From Marinifilum breve (GTDB lineage Bacteria > Bacteroidota > Bacteroidia > Bacteroidales > Marinifilaceae): 64,000 nt of DNA. Location of the stretch: NCBI RefSeq assembly GCF_003202155.1, contig NZ_QFLI01000004.1, positions 186,001 through 250,000 of the forward strand. Direction: 5' to 3'. The position numbers and the translations under genes were made by a program. Below, piece by piece: positions 1-8,511 of this stretch (position 1 is its first letter; the number at the start of each line of letters is the position of its first letter). A model generated the notes under the pieces. That model saw only the letters and a list, made by a program, of their open reading frames with translations. It did no database searches and was not told the origin of the DNA.

Positions 1-392
1 TTTAGTTTTCCTTCTTCCTGCAATTTCATGATTGCCGTAGCAGTAATCAATTTTGAAACACTTGCAATTCTAAAAATATGAGAAGGTTCAACTTTTACTT
101 CATTTTCAATATCAGCGTAACCATAGCCTTTGGCAAACAAAAGCTTTTGATCTTTAACAACTGCTACCGTTGCACCAGCTACTTCCCATTTTCTTAGGAA
201 TCGCTTAATCAAACGGTCAGCGCGAGCTGTTTCTACACTTTCTGAAAGACTATTTGAGATTCGGTGAGATACTGCCTCGATACTACTATCGAAGGCCAGG
301 ACATCGGTTCCTTGTTTTGAGAAACTAAAATTCCGGCTGCAAAAAACCAGAAACAATACTATTAGGAAAGAAAATATTCTTCTTATTACCAT
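1..392 (-). CDS. Serine hydrolase of the beta-lactamase/PBP fold (partial, N-terminal part)
   Basis: The reading frame starts at the ATG at 392-390 and is still open at the left window edge, so only about 130 N-terminal residues are visible. It begins with basic residues and a hydrophobic stretch (FSFLIVLFLVF), which looks like an export signal. A region follows that matches the beta-lactamase family (class C / penicillin-binding-protein-like esterases): VAVVKDQKLLFAKGYGYADI, then RIASVSKLITA. The SVSK stretch is the expected SxxK nucleophile motif. The later YxN and HxG-type motifs would lie outside the window. The substrate (peptide, ester or peptidoglycan) cannot be told from this part. 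Confidence 0.85.
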   Translation of the reverse strand, partial: MVIRRIFSFLIVLFLVFCSRNFSFSKQGTDVLAFDSSIEAVSHRISNSLSESVETARADRLIKRFLRKWEVAGATVAVVKDQKLLFAKGYGYADIENEVKVEPSHIFRIASVSKLITATAIMKLQEEGKL

Positions 393-664
393 TCAATAAA
401 TATTCGTTCAACATGCACTTCCAACATCACAACTCATTCCAACAACAAGTTAACATGTTCTTTTCTACTCAATTCGCTACAAAAATGTTTATATTTTTTC
501 GAAATTCAATTCTAAATTAGAACCATTTTAAAAATAACAATAATTTATTCATTAATCCTAAAATAAACTTATTTAATCACTAAAAAGTTTCTCTTTACAA
601 CAATTACATCCTCCTTATTTGCGTAATTTAGAATCAATATCAGCAAACTATTGATATTAATATC

Positions 665-700
665 AAAACAAAAGCCATCGAAAATGTAATAACGATGGCC
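665..700 (-). terminator. Intrinsic terminator after the nucleotide cyclase
   Basis: Inverted repeat GCCATCG (674-680) and CGATGGC (693-699) with a 12-nt loop. On the minus strand it is followed by TTTTGTTTTGA. It lies about 33 bp after the cyclase stop codon. The rest of 393-732 is AT-rich and shows no gene; it must also hold the promoter of the serine hydrolase. Confidence 0.75.
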
Positions 701-732
701 TTTCTGTATTATTTTACTTCTTACAACATTTT

Positions 733-2043
733 TTAGTTTTCCTTGCAGGAACAGCTCTCTCCTACCTGGTAGATGTGAACCTGATCGTCGAAACCTTTTA
801 CCTGCACCTCGCCCAAATCGGTAAAGCAACCTTTGCAATTCAGCATATCAACAAACTGACGACTAACCAGGAATTGTGTTTTAAAGGTTTTATTCAATTG
901 CTCTATTCTTGAAGCCAGAATTACATTTTTACCAGCAATGGAAAACTGCTTTCTGATCTCATTCCCAATATTTCCTGTAATCACCTCACCCGAATGTAAA
1001 CCAATTCCCACCTTGGTGGTACTGCCATTCTGATCGGTTCTTAGGTGATTAATGGCTTCCATAATCTCCAAGCCCGCGCTTAAAGAATCCTTGGCATGAT
1101 TTTCATTTTTTACCGCAATCCCAAATGATGCCATAAACCCATCACCCAAAATCTGGTGTATGATCCCATTGTTCTTTTCTATGATTCTAATAAGAGGATC
1201 GAATATGGCATTCTGAAATTCGATGGTTTCTTCCGGACTTTGATGATCTGCCATTACCGTAAAATTTCGAATATCCAGAAACATGATGGAACCAACCACT
1301 TTGTGCCCGATGGTTTTATTTCGGTGAACAATCAACTCATTGGCTACTCCTTTCGACAACTGCTGGCCAAGCAAGGATTCTATTTCTTTCTGCTCTTCGA
1401 TGCTTCCCAAATAATTATTGACCCTCTTTTTAATTTCGGATGCCACTACCCCTGCCACTATTCCAGCTATGAAAAGACCAATACTTCTCATTGTATAAAT
1501 TTCCAGCAATTGATCAACATCTGTATCAGGTTGCAGATATTTCAACCCCCAAAAAGCAACAGTAAAATAACCTGTTCCTGCCAGAATTCCAGCTCCCAAA
1601 GAAATTTTGAATTCAAGGTGCATGGCAGAAAGCATTAACAAAAGAAAATAGAATATCAATCCATCGTATTCCAATATCAAAAGAGAATAGTCATACTTTA
1701 CCACGTGATACAACACAATGGCTGGTAATACAAATTCCACAAACAGGTTAAGAATGATAATTCGTTTAGGAACATCAATATTATTCTTAATGGCACGACT
1801 TAATCTAAAGTAAACTCCCAATTGGAATAAGCAAAATACAAGCCACCAAACCAAAAGACTCAATCCATATTGATCCTGGTTTAAGTAATTGCGCAATAGG
1901 TTTGGAGCCAAATAATGCGCTACCGGAATTACCAATGAACCAAGAACAAATAAGCCTAAAATGATCCCTACTCTTTTGCGTTCTATCTTAAGGAACTCAA
2001 TATGTAAAGATTCATTAAAACGTTGATGGTGATGATTGAACAT
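733..2043 (-). CDS. Membrane-anchored class III nucleotide cyclase
   Basis: The 436-residue protein has about six hydrophobic segments in residues 25-200, a short helical linker, and a class III adenylate/guanylate cyclase domain (about 250-430). Both metal-binding aspartates are present: D257 in FLDIRNF and D301 in ILGDGFMASFG. The transition-state arginine is R379 in GKNVILASRIEQ, and a lysine (K416) follows in QVKGF. The usual asparagine of the VNLASR motif is isoleucine here (I375), and the purine-selecting position reads Ser (S368). Both bear on activity and base choice, which the sequence does not settle. The gene follows the cyclic-nucleotide-gated channel gene after only 24 bp on the same strand, so they are probably one transcript and the cyclase product is the likely channel ligand (inference). 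Confidence 0.9.
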   Translation of the reverse strand: MFNHHHQRFNESLHIEFLKIERKRVGIILGLFVLGSLVIPVAHYLAPNLLRNYLNQDQYGLSLLVWWLVFCLFQLGVYFRLSRAIKNNIDVPKRIIILNLFVEFVLPAIVLYHVVKYDYSLLILEYDGLIFYFLLLMLSAMHLEFKISLGAGILAGTGYFTVAFWGLKYLQPDTDVDQLLEIYTMRSIGLFIAGIVAGVVASEIKKRVNNYLGSIEEQKEIESLLGQQLSKGVANELIVHRNKTIGHKVVGSIMFLDIRNFTVMADHQSPEETIEFQNAIFDPLIRIIEKNNGIIHQILGDGFMASFGIAVKNENHAKDSLSAGLEIMEAINHLRTDQNGSTTKVGIGLHSGEVITGNIGNEIRKQFSIAGKNVILASRIEQLNKTFKTQFLVSRQFVDMLNCKGCFTDLGEVQVKGFDDQVHIYQVGESCSCKEN

Positions 2044-2067
2044 GTTGCTAAATTTTAACTTAACAAA

Positions 2068-3345
2068 TTAGATATATCTTTCTTCTCTTGATTTTGATTT
2101 CATTCTGATTTTCTCAGCAATTTCTGGATATTTTTTCAACACCTTATTGAACTCTTTCTTTTGAAGTTCATACAAATCGGAATATCCTACCGATTTCACA
2201 GTTGCTGTTCTTGTTGTCTTTTTAAATAAGGCAATCTCTCCCATAAAATCACCTTTCTTTAAAAGTGTCAATTGCTTTGATTCATCTGCCGACAATACCT
2301 TCAAACTTCCTTTCTGTACAAAAAACATTGAGTTGGCCGAATCCCCTATTCGAAACAAATAATCACCAGGAGTTAAGATTCTTGGGCTAAGGTATTGCGC
2401 AATATCTCTGACAAAATGATCGTCAACAGAAGAGAACAAAGGAATATCTTTTATCGTATTCTTTTTGAACTCTAACTGCAACTCATTTCTAAGTCCAAAA
2501 GGAAGTATTTCCATCAATTCGGTTTCATCATACCCCAATTTTTGCTTCCTTTCGTAGGTAAAGTAATCACTAATTCTGCGCTCTAAATCTTTAGAAATGT
2601 GCTGATAATGAATTAGCGCTCTTAGCTTTTCCATATTTTCTAAAAAGCGCTGTTCTGCAGGATCTTTCTTTGTGAAAATACCAACCACATTCCCCACAAG
2701 AAGAGCTAAAAAACCAACTCCTATAAACTGAAGAAAGATATTATAAAGCATTTCGGCATTTCCATGCGGTACCACATCACCATAGCCAACAGAAGTCAGG
2801 GTTGTTACCGTATAATAAAGTGCACGTACATAATTACCCACCTTGCTCAAACTCTCTTCCATTCCATGTATTTGTATCCAAATACAAGCAAACCAATGCG
2901 AAAATAAAAATGTTCCAATCCAAAGCAGACCAAAGGAGATCCCAGTACTATATCTTAAATTCCTACTTTGAAAATAGTGAGCCGTTCGAATCACTCTTAC
3001 CCATTTGAACAATCTGAACAACTGAAATACAGGATTTGAAAACATTACCGCATATGGCAATATGGCCAGTAAATCAGCAATAAAGTATTTGCTGGATGAA
3101 TAGGTATCCCAATAAACATCTTTTAAAAAGGCATGATTTTTAATTCCACGATATCTTAGAATACTTAAAAGCAAGTCAAGAAAGTAAAGCAAGGATATAC
3201 ACAAGTCAAGAGTCTTATACCATTCGAATCCCCTCAAATTAAAGAGGAAATCTAAGGGCATTAAACTCACTTGTAGCAACACGGCTACAATAATCAAGAT
3301 TCTCCAAGCAGAATTATAAATTGACTTAAAGTAGTTCACAGACAT
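2068..3345 (-). CDS. Cyclic-nucleotide-gated potassium channel
   Basis: The 425-residue protein has the six-segment voltage-gated-like channel layout. An S4-like helix has spaced basic residues (R111, K114, R117, R120). A pore helix leads to the K+ selectivity filter TSVGYGD (184-190), followed by S6. A helical C-linker (about 230-300) leads to a cyclic-nucleotide-binding domain (about 305-410). Its phosphate-binding cassette reads GDFMGEIALFKKTTRTATV and keeps the Glu (E370) and Arg (R379) that hold the ribose and phosphate in CAP/CNG domains. It should act in the inner membrane as a K+ channel gated by cAMP or cGMP. It is the first gene of a probable two-gene operon with the nucleotide cyclase. 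Confidence 0.93.
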   Translation of the reverse strand: MSVNYFKSIYNSAWRILIIVAVLLQVSLMPLDFLFNLRGFEWYKTLDLCISLLYFLDLLLSILRYRGIKNHAFLKDVYWDTYSSSKYFIADLLAILPYAVMFSNPVFQLFRLFKWVRVIRTAHYFQSRNLRYSTGISFGLLWIGTFLFSHWFACIWIQIHGMEESLSKVGNYVRALYYTVTTLTSVGYGDVVPHGNAEMLYNIFLQFIGVGFLALLVGNVVGIFTKKDPAEQRFLENMEKLRALIHYQHISKDLERRISDYFTYERKQKLGYDETELMEILPFGLRNELQLEFKKNTIKDIPLFSSVDDHFVRDIAQYLSPRILTPGDYLFRIGDSANSMFFVQKGSLKVLSADESKQLTLLKKGDFMGEIALFKKTTRTATVKSVGYSDLYELQKKEFNKVLKKYPEIAEKIRMKSKSREERYI

Positions 3346-3470
3346 TTGGATTAGAGTTCTTCAAAATAAATTGAATCTTATCGATTGCTCCAGTAAAAAT
3401 AGACAAAAGCGCTATATTTATCGGTGAATGAAGAACTTCTTTGAAAAATTTATCCAAATAACTACCCTAC

Positions 3471-5894
3471 TTACTCGTACCTTAAGGATTTAATAGGATT
3501 TGCATTGGCTACTTTTACCGAATGTCCACTTACTGTTAAGATGGCCAACAGCAAAGAAATGCTTAGTGCGATTAAGAAGTAATACCAAGGAAAATCTATT
3601 CTATACACAAAGTTTGATAACCATTGTTGCATTGCATAAAAACTTAATGGCCAAGCTATCACATTCGCAATAATTACACTTACACATAAATTCTTACTCA
3701 ACAATACGATTAGGTTCACCTCTGTACTACCAAGCACTTTACGAATTCCTATTTCTTTAACACGTTGTTGCATTTCAAAAGAGACCAATCCCAACAAACC
3801 TAGTAAGGCTATAATGAATGCCAAAATGGTAAAGGATGTTAAGATGTTGGCAACTCTAACCTCTCCTTTGAACAAGGTATTGAAATCAGCATCTAAAAAG
3901 AAATACTCAAATGGTTCTCCTTTAGTCATTTTCATCCAAATTTTCTTCACCATTTTCATGCCTCCCATGATATTATCCTGCTTCAATTTCACCAACATGT
4001 ACCTTTGATGATATTGAGGTGTATAAGTCAGGAACATAGGGAGAATCTTATCTCTCATCGATTCAAAATGGAAGTTTTTCACCACCCCAATTATTTCGAT
4101 TGGCGTGCGTCCGGTATCAGAGAAGTTAGGTCGATACACATTCCTGCCTACAGGACAATCGGTATAACCTAAGGCATGTATTGCAGCCTCATTGGCAATA
4201 AATACTGAGGTATCGGCCAACCTGTCTTTATCGAACTTTCTTCCATCCTTCATTTTTAAGTCCAGCAAGTCAACAAAGTTTTCATCTACATGCATCAAGC
4301 GAAAATTGATCATATCCTCATTGCTGGCCCCTTCTCTATACATCGACCACCCATTTGTTCCACGCCCGGGAACCATTCCTGAAAAGGAAACATTATCAAC
4401 CCCTGAATATTTAAAGAGCATTTCCTTTATGGTTTCCTTTTCTTTAGCATCAAAGGTATAAGCACGATCAACCACCATAATCCTTTCCTTCTCAAAGCCT
4501 AACTTCTTGTTTTGCATGAAATCAACCTGCTCTTTCATTACAAAGGCAGAAATTAATATCGCAATGGCCACTGTAAATTGGAACACTACCAAAGAAGCTC
4601 TAATTCTTTGCCCTATTTTCCCTTTCCTAACTTCTCCTCTCAATACACTCATCACTCGAAATCCCGACAATGAAAGCGCTGTATATGTTCCTGCAAAAAG
4701 GACAACAAATATGATCACTCCCAATACAAACAACAAGTAATCAGGTTGCCACAATAAATAAGAGGAAATATTTTTCTTGGCAATCATATTAAAGGATGGC
4801 AATATCAGTTCAATCAGAAAATAGGACAATATTCCTGCAAAAAAGGTCATGATTAATGTTTCAGCATAAAACTGCAACATCAACATCTCTCTACTGCTAC
4901 CAAAAACCTTTCGAACCCCAACTTCATTGGCACGAGTGAATGATCTGGCTGTAGTTAGATTTAGGAAATTTACACAGGCCAGTAACAGGATAAAAAATGC
5001 GATGGCCGAAAATATATATATGTATTTGATATCACTGATTGGTTCTATCTGACCATCTGTAGTGGAATGAAGATAAATCTTTTCAAGAGGTTCAAGGTAA
5101 TAGTTAAATTCATTTCCTGATTTTTCCCATTCATATATATCAATACCAAGAATGCTCTTTAGTTTTGGCCCCATGTGTTTTAAGGTAAAATCTCTGAATT
5201 TTGCTTCCAACTCTTTGTAATCTGTTCCTGGCTCCAGCAAAAAATAGGCTTGCATATAATCACTAAACCAATTATCAGCTTCTTCGGCACTGAGCTTCAA
5301 ATTACAAACCAAATTGTAATGAAAGTGAGAGTTTTCAGGCACATCCTCTACTACACCTGTTACCGTGTATAAAGTCTTTTCTCCCATTCTAATCACTTTC
5401 CCCAAAGGATTGGAGTTTCCGAAATATTTTTTCGATGTCGTTTCTGTAATAACAATATTCCCAGAACCATGCAATGCAGTCTTGGGGTCACCATAAATAA
5501 ACGGTCGATCGAATACTTCAAAGAAGGTGGAATCTGTCCTCAATAATTTATTTTCTACAAACTGCTTCTCTTCGTATGAGAAAAGAACATTATTCCTAAA
5601 GAGAGTTCGAACCGCATATTTTACTTCTGGAAAATCGGACTGTGCTGCTGGTGAAAAAGGAGCACATATGGAGTTATAATCTGTTTTTCTTTCACCCATT
5701 TTAGCTCTGGTTGCAACACGATATATATTCTCTGATTGAGAATAAAACTTATCATAGCTCAACTCATCTTGTACAAATAGATATATCAGAAACACGCAAG
5801 CTAAACCTATGGCTAAACCAACAACATTTATAAAGGAATACCCCTTATACTTCTTCATGTTGCGAAATGCAACCTTAAAAAAATTCAAAATCAT
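3471..5894 (-). CDS. ABC transporter permease, MacB/FtsX type with two FtsX domains
   Basis: The protein has about 807 residues from the preferred start (MILNFFKVAFRNMKKYK); an upstream in-frame ATG at 5918 would add eight. It shows the Bacteroidota FtsX-like layout. An N-terminal helix (YSFINVVGLAIGLACVFLIY) leads to a periplasmic MacB-type core domain (about 60-270) and a first FtsX domain with three membrane segments. A second periplasmic domain and a second FtsX block end in ...VANANPIKSLRYE, the usual tail of this family. No ATP-binding subunit is next to it, so it must pair with an ATPase encoded elsewhere. Substrate unknown; relatives move macrolides, lipoproteins or peptides, or act as mechanotransmission devices. 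It is separated from the channel gene by about 125 bp and need not share its transcript. Confidence 0.88.
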   Translation of the reverse strand: MILNFFKVAFRNMKKYKGYSFINVVGLAIGLACVFLIYLFVQDELSYDKFYSQSENIYRVATRAKMGERKTDYNSICAPFSPAAQSDFPEVKYAVRTLFRNNVLFSYEEKQFVENKLLRTDSTFFEVFDRPFIYGDPKTALHGSGNIVITETTSKKYFGNSNPLGKVIRMGEKTLYTVTGVVEDVPENSHFHYNLVCNLKLSAEEADNWFSDYMQAYFLLEPGTDYKELEAKFRDFTLKHMGPKLKSILGIDIYEWEKSGNEFNYYLEPLEKIYLHSTTDGQIEPISDIKYIYIFSAIAFFILLLACVNFLNLTTARSFTRANEVGVRKVFGSSREMLMLQFYAETLIMTFFAGILSYFLIELILPSFNMIAKKNISSYLLWQPDYLLFVLGVIIFVVLFAGTYTALSLSGFRVMSVLRGEVRKGKIGQRIRASLVVFQFTVAIAILISAFVMKEQVDFMQNKKLGFEKERIMVVDRAYTFDAKEKETIKEMLFKYSGVDNVSFSGMVPGRGTNGWSMYREGASNEDMINFRLMHVDENFVDLLDLKMKDGRKFDKDRLADTSVFIANEAAIHALGYTDCPVGRNVYRPNFSDTGRTPIEIIGVVKNFHFESMRDKILPMFLTYTPQYHQRYMLVKLKQDNIMGGMKMVKKIWMKMTKGEPFEYFFLDADFNTLFKGEVRVANILTSFTILAFIIALLGLLGLVSFEMQQRVKEIGIRKVLGSTEVNLIVLLSKNLCVSVIIANVIAWPLSFYAMQQWLSNFVYRIDFPWYYFLIALSISLLLAILTVSGHSVKVANANPIKSLRYE

Positions 5895-6032
5895 CACACG
5901 TAGATAAAGGTTATGCATTTAAATTATCAATCAATATGCCACCAGCCACAACACACTTATTTACTGACCAATACTCCCTAGCACTTATCTCCCATAGTGT
6001 TCGCCTCCGCACATTTAATTTTCGATTATGGA

Positions 6033-6067
6033 CAAAAAAAGAAGGAATGCAATTGCATTCCTTCTTC
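6033..6067 (-). terminator. Intrinsic terminator after the DUF1015 gene
   Basis: A long perfect inverted repeat around GAAGGAATGC / GCATTCCTTC, with T7 following on the minus strand, 20 bp past the stop codon. Confidence 0.85.
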
Positions 6068-6086
6068 TAATATATTGTGATTCAAA

Positions 6087-7337
6087 TTAGTCTAACTTGT
6101 GAATCAATAAACCTGAACGAAGTTTAGGCTCGAACCAAGTTGTTTTAGGAGGCATGATGTTACCAGTATCAGCAATATCAATCAATTGCTGCATAGATAC
6201 TGCGTACAATGCAAAAGCAGCTTTCATATCACCGCTATCAACACGCTTCTTCAACTCACCTAATCCACGGATACCACCAACAAATTCAGCACGTGTAGTA
6301 GTACGAAGATCTTTGATATCAAGAAGATTATCAAGAACGTGGTTAGATAAGATAGTTACATCAAGAACACCAATAGGATCCTTATCATCGTAAGTACCTT
6401 CTTTAGCATTCATTTTATACCACTTGCCTTCCAAATACATAGAGAATTCGTGTAATTTAGCTGGCTTGTAGATTTCTTCTCCCATGCACTCTACTTCAAA
6501 AGTAGCTTCCAATTTAGCCAAGAACTCTTCAGCAGTCATACCATTCAAATCCTTAACTACACGGTTGTAGTCAATAATTTTCAATTGGTTATCTGGGAAG
6601 TGTACTGCCATGAAGTAGTTGTACTCCTCATCACCTGTATGATTTGGATTTTTAGCAGCAAACTCATCACCAATACGAGCAGCAGCTGCTGTTCTGTGGT
6701 GACCATCCGCTACGTAAGTTGCAGGAACTTTAGTTGCAAACAACTCTTCCAACTCTTTGTTAGTAGCAGGATCATTTACTGGCCAGAAATGGTGACCGAA
6801 ACCATCTTCAGCAACGAAATCGTAAGTAGCTTCTTCGTTTTTAACGATATTTTCTACGATAGCATCGATTTCTGGTACAGCTTTGTATGAGAAAAACACA
6901 GGCTCTAAGTTTGCCTTAGTGTAACGAGTAAGAATCATACGATCTTCCTCTTTATCCGGACGAGTTAACTCGTGTTTTTTAATTACACCAGTTTTGTAAT
7001 CTTCGCATGCAGCATTCGCAACGATACCGTACTGAGTACGACCATCCATTGTTTGAGCATAAATGTAGAATTTAGCTTCTTCATCTTGCTTCAACCAACC
7101 TTTTTCTTGCCACAAGTTAAAGTTAGATACTGATTTTTCATATACTTCTTCAGAGTGAACATCAGTTCCTGCAGGACAATCAATCTCTGCTCTTGTAATG
7201 TGTAATAAAGAACAATCTTTACCTTCAGCCATTTGAGCAGCCTCTTCTGAATTCATTACGTCATATGGAAGACATGCTAAATCTTTAGCGATATCTTGAG
7301 TAGGGCGCAAGCCTCTGAATGGTTTTACTATAGCCAT
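6087..7337 (-). CDS. DUF1015 family protein of the serine biosynthesis cluster
   Basis: The 416-residue protein starts MAIVKPFRGLRPTQDIAKDLACLPYDV, the characteristic DUF1015 N-terminus. Residues 205-220 carry VPATYVADGHHRTAAA. The D211-G-H-H-R215 stretch resembles the phosphate-binding motif of ParB/sulfiredoxin-like proteins, a fold that includes an archaeal ADP-dependent serine kinase (family knowledge). The gene follows serC and serA on the same strand, and no serB is visible in the window. A role in phosphoserine/serine conversion or in regulating the pathway is therefore plausible but unproven. It is cytoplasmic, with no signal peptide or membrane segment. The DUF1015 call is secure; its biochemical function is not known to me. 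Confidence 0.85.
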   Translation of the reverse strand: MAIVKPFRGLRPTQDIAKDLACLPYDVMNSEEAAQMAEGKDCSLLHITRAEIDCPAGTDVHSEEVYEKSVSNFNLWQEKGWLKQDEEAKFYIYAQTMDGRTQYGIVANAACEDYKTGVIKKHELTRPDKEEDRMILTRYTKANLEPVFFSYKAVPEIDAIVENIVKNEEATYDFVAEDGFGHHFWPVNDPATNKELEELFATKVPATYVADGHHRTAAAARIGDEFAAKNPNHTGDEEYNYFMAVHFPDNQLKIIDYNRVVKDLNGMTAEEFLAKLEATFEVECMGEEIYKPAKLHEFSMYLEGKWYKMNAKEGTYDDKDPIGVLDVTILSNHVLDNLLDIKDLRTTTRAEFVGGIRGLGELKKRVDSGDMKAAFALYAVSMQQLIDIADTGNIMPPKTTWFEPKLRSGLLIHKLD

Positions 7338-7398
7338 CGTTAATATGTTTTTGTTGTGTTGTTAATTATCTTGATGAAATCGTTTGCTTACAATTTCA

Positions 7399-7445
7399 TA
7401 AAAAAGGAAACAAGGCAAACTATTCTAGTCCCCTGCTTCCTTTTA
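7399..7445 (-). terminator. Hairpin between serA and the DUF1015 gene
   Basis: Imperfect inverted repeat AAAAGGAAACAAGG ... CCCTGCTTCCTTTT directly after the serA stop. On the minus strand it is followed by a short T-run (TTTTTTATG). It could act as a terminator or as a partial attenuator or mRNA-stabilising hairpin inside the operon. Confidence 0.55.
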
Positions 7446-7452
7446 ATATTAT

Positions 7453-8373
7453 CTAGTTTACTTTATAAGTAGTATCTCCTTTTTCGATACAGTTCACAAT
7501 TTGATTTGCACCAGCAATACCAGCATTGATATTTGCTTCAGCAGTTTGTGCACCCATCTTTTTAGGAGTAAAGAAGAAACGGCCTTCAAATTTAGCAGCA
7601 ATCTCATCTTTACAATCAGGAGCGATATCAGAAATGTATGCAAAATCTTTACGATCTTCCATCAATTTAATCAATCCTTCTTCATCAATTACTTCTTTAC
7701 GAGCAGTATTTACCAAGATTCCCCCTTCTGGCATCTTGTTCAACAAGTCGTAATTAATTGATTTTTTAGTTTTGTCGTTAGCAGGAATATGCAAAGAAAT
7801 GTAGTTACAAGTGCTATACAATTCTTCTACAGATTCAACAACTTTAACACCGTCAGCTTCAATTGCTTCCTTAGCTACAAATGGATCGAAAGCATAAACT
7901 TCCATTCCAAAACCTTTAGCAATTTCACCAACGTAACGACCTACGTTACCATAAGCATGGATACCAATTTTCTTACCTCTAAGCTCAACACCAGCTTTTC
8001 CGTTGTAACCATTTCTTGCCAAGAATACCATCATTCCCAACACCAACTCAGCAACAGCGTTTGAATTCTGTCCTGGAGTATTCATAGCTACAATTCCTTT
8101 CTCAGTACAAGCTTCTAGGTCAATGTTATCGTAACCCGCACCAGCACGAACGATAACTTTAAGATTTTTAGCAGCCTCGATAACTTCACGCGTAGCTTTA
8201 TCACTTCGGATAATCATAGCATCTACGTCAGCTACAGCAGCCAATAGATCAGCCTTATCAGTATAAGATTCCAACAAAGCCAACTCGTAACCTGCGCCTT
8301 CCACAACTTCTCTGATACCATTAACGGCGGCAGGAGCAAAAGGCTTTTCGGTTGCAATTAATACTTTTGTCAT
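7453..8373 (-). CDS. serA: D-3-phosphoglycerate dehydrogenase, short (ACT-less) type
   Basis: The 306-residue protein has the D-isomer-specific 2-hydroxyacid dehydrogenase fold. The substrate-binding stretch is VRAGAGYDNID, the Rossmann nucleotide site is GIHAYGNVGRYVGE (about 137-150), and the catalytic Arg is R225 in NTARKEV. It ends after the catalytic domain, so the C-terminal ACT/serine-feedback domain is absent. The canonical catalytic His of the TPHIGA motif is replaced: here it reads TPKKMGAQT (K271-K272). I recall the same change in the Bacteroides/Entamoeba-type enzymes. It oxidises 3-phosphoglycerate to phosphohydroxypyruvate, the substrate of the SerC encoded just upstream. Confidence 0.93.
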   Translation of the reverse strand: MTKVLIATEKPFAPAAVNGIREVVEGAGYELALLESYTDKADLLAAVADVDAMIIRSDKATREVIEAAKNLKVIVRAGAGYDNIDLEACTEKGIVAMNTPGQNSNAVAELVLGMMVFLARNGYNGKAGVELRGKKIGIHAYGNVGRYVGEIAKGFGMEVYAFDPFVAKEAIEADGVKVVESVEELYSTCNYISLHIPANDKTKKSINYDLLNKMPEGGILVNTARKEVIDEEGLIKLMEDRKDFAYISDIAPDCKDEIAAKFEGRFFFTPKKMGAQTAEANINAGIAGANQIVNCIEKGDTTYKVN

Positions 8374-8473
8374 TTTATTTGAAAATTAGAATTAAAAAAA
8401 TAAAATGTCATTGCCAGCCAAATCGAAGTAATTCATCTGAATTACTTTAGTCGTTCCTCATGCATCTGAATGA

Positions 8474-8500
8474 CGAAAAGCAGGAAATAAATCCTGCTCA
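8474..8500 (-). terminator. Hairpin between serC and serA
   Basis: Inverted repeat AGCAGGA / TCCTGCT with a 6-nt loop directly after the serC stop. On the minus strand it is followed only by TTTTCG, so termination may be partial and serA may be reached by read-through. Confidence 0.5.
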
Positions 8501-8511
8501 TCTAGATTTAA

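Noticed and set aside
569-838. 89-codon minus-strand frame
   Set aside because: It overlaps the end of the cyclase gene and runs through its terminator; the sequence is low-complexity and without a family.
733-3345. Pycsar-type anti-phage system (cyclase plus cyclic-nucleotide effector)
   Set aside because: The cyclase is a multi-helix membrane protein rather than a small soluble one, the effector is a proper K+ channel, and there are no neighbouring defence genes. A physiological signalling pair is more likely.
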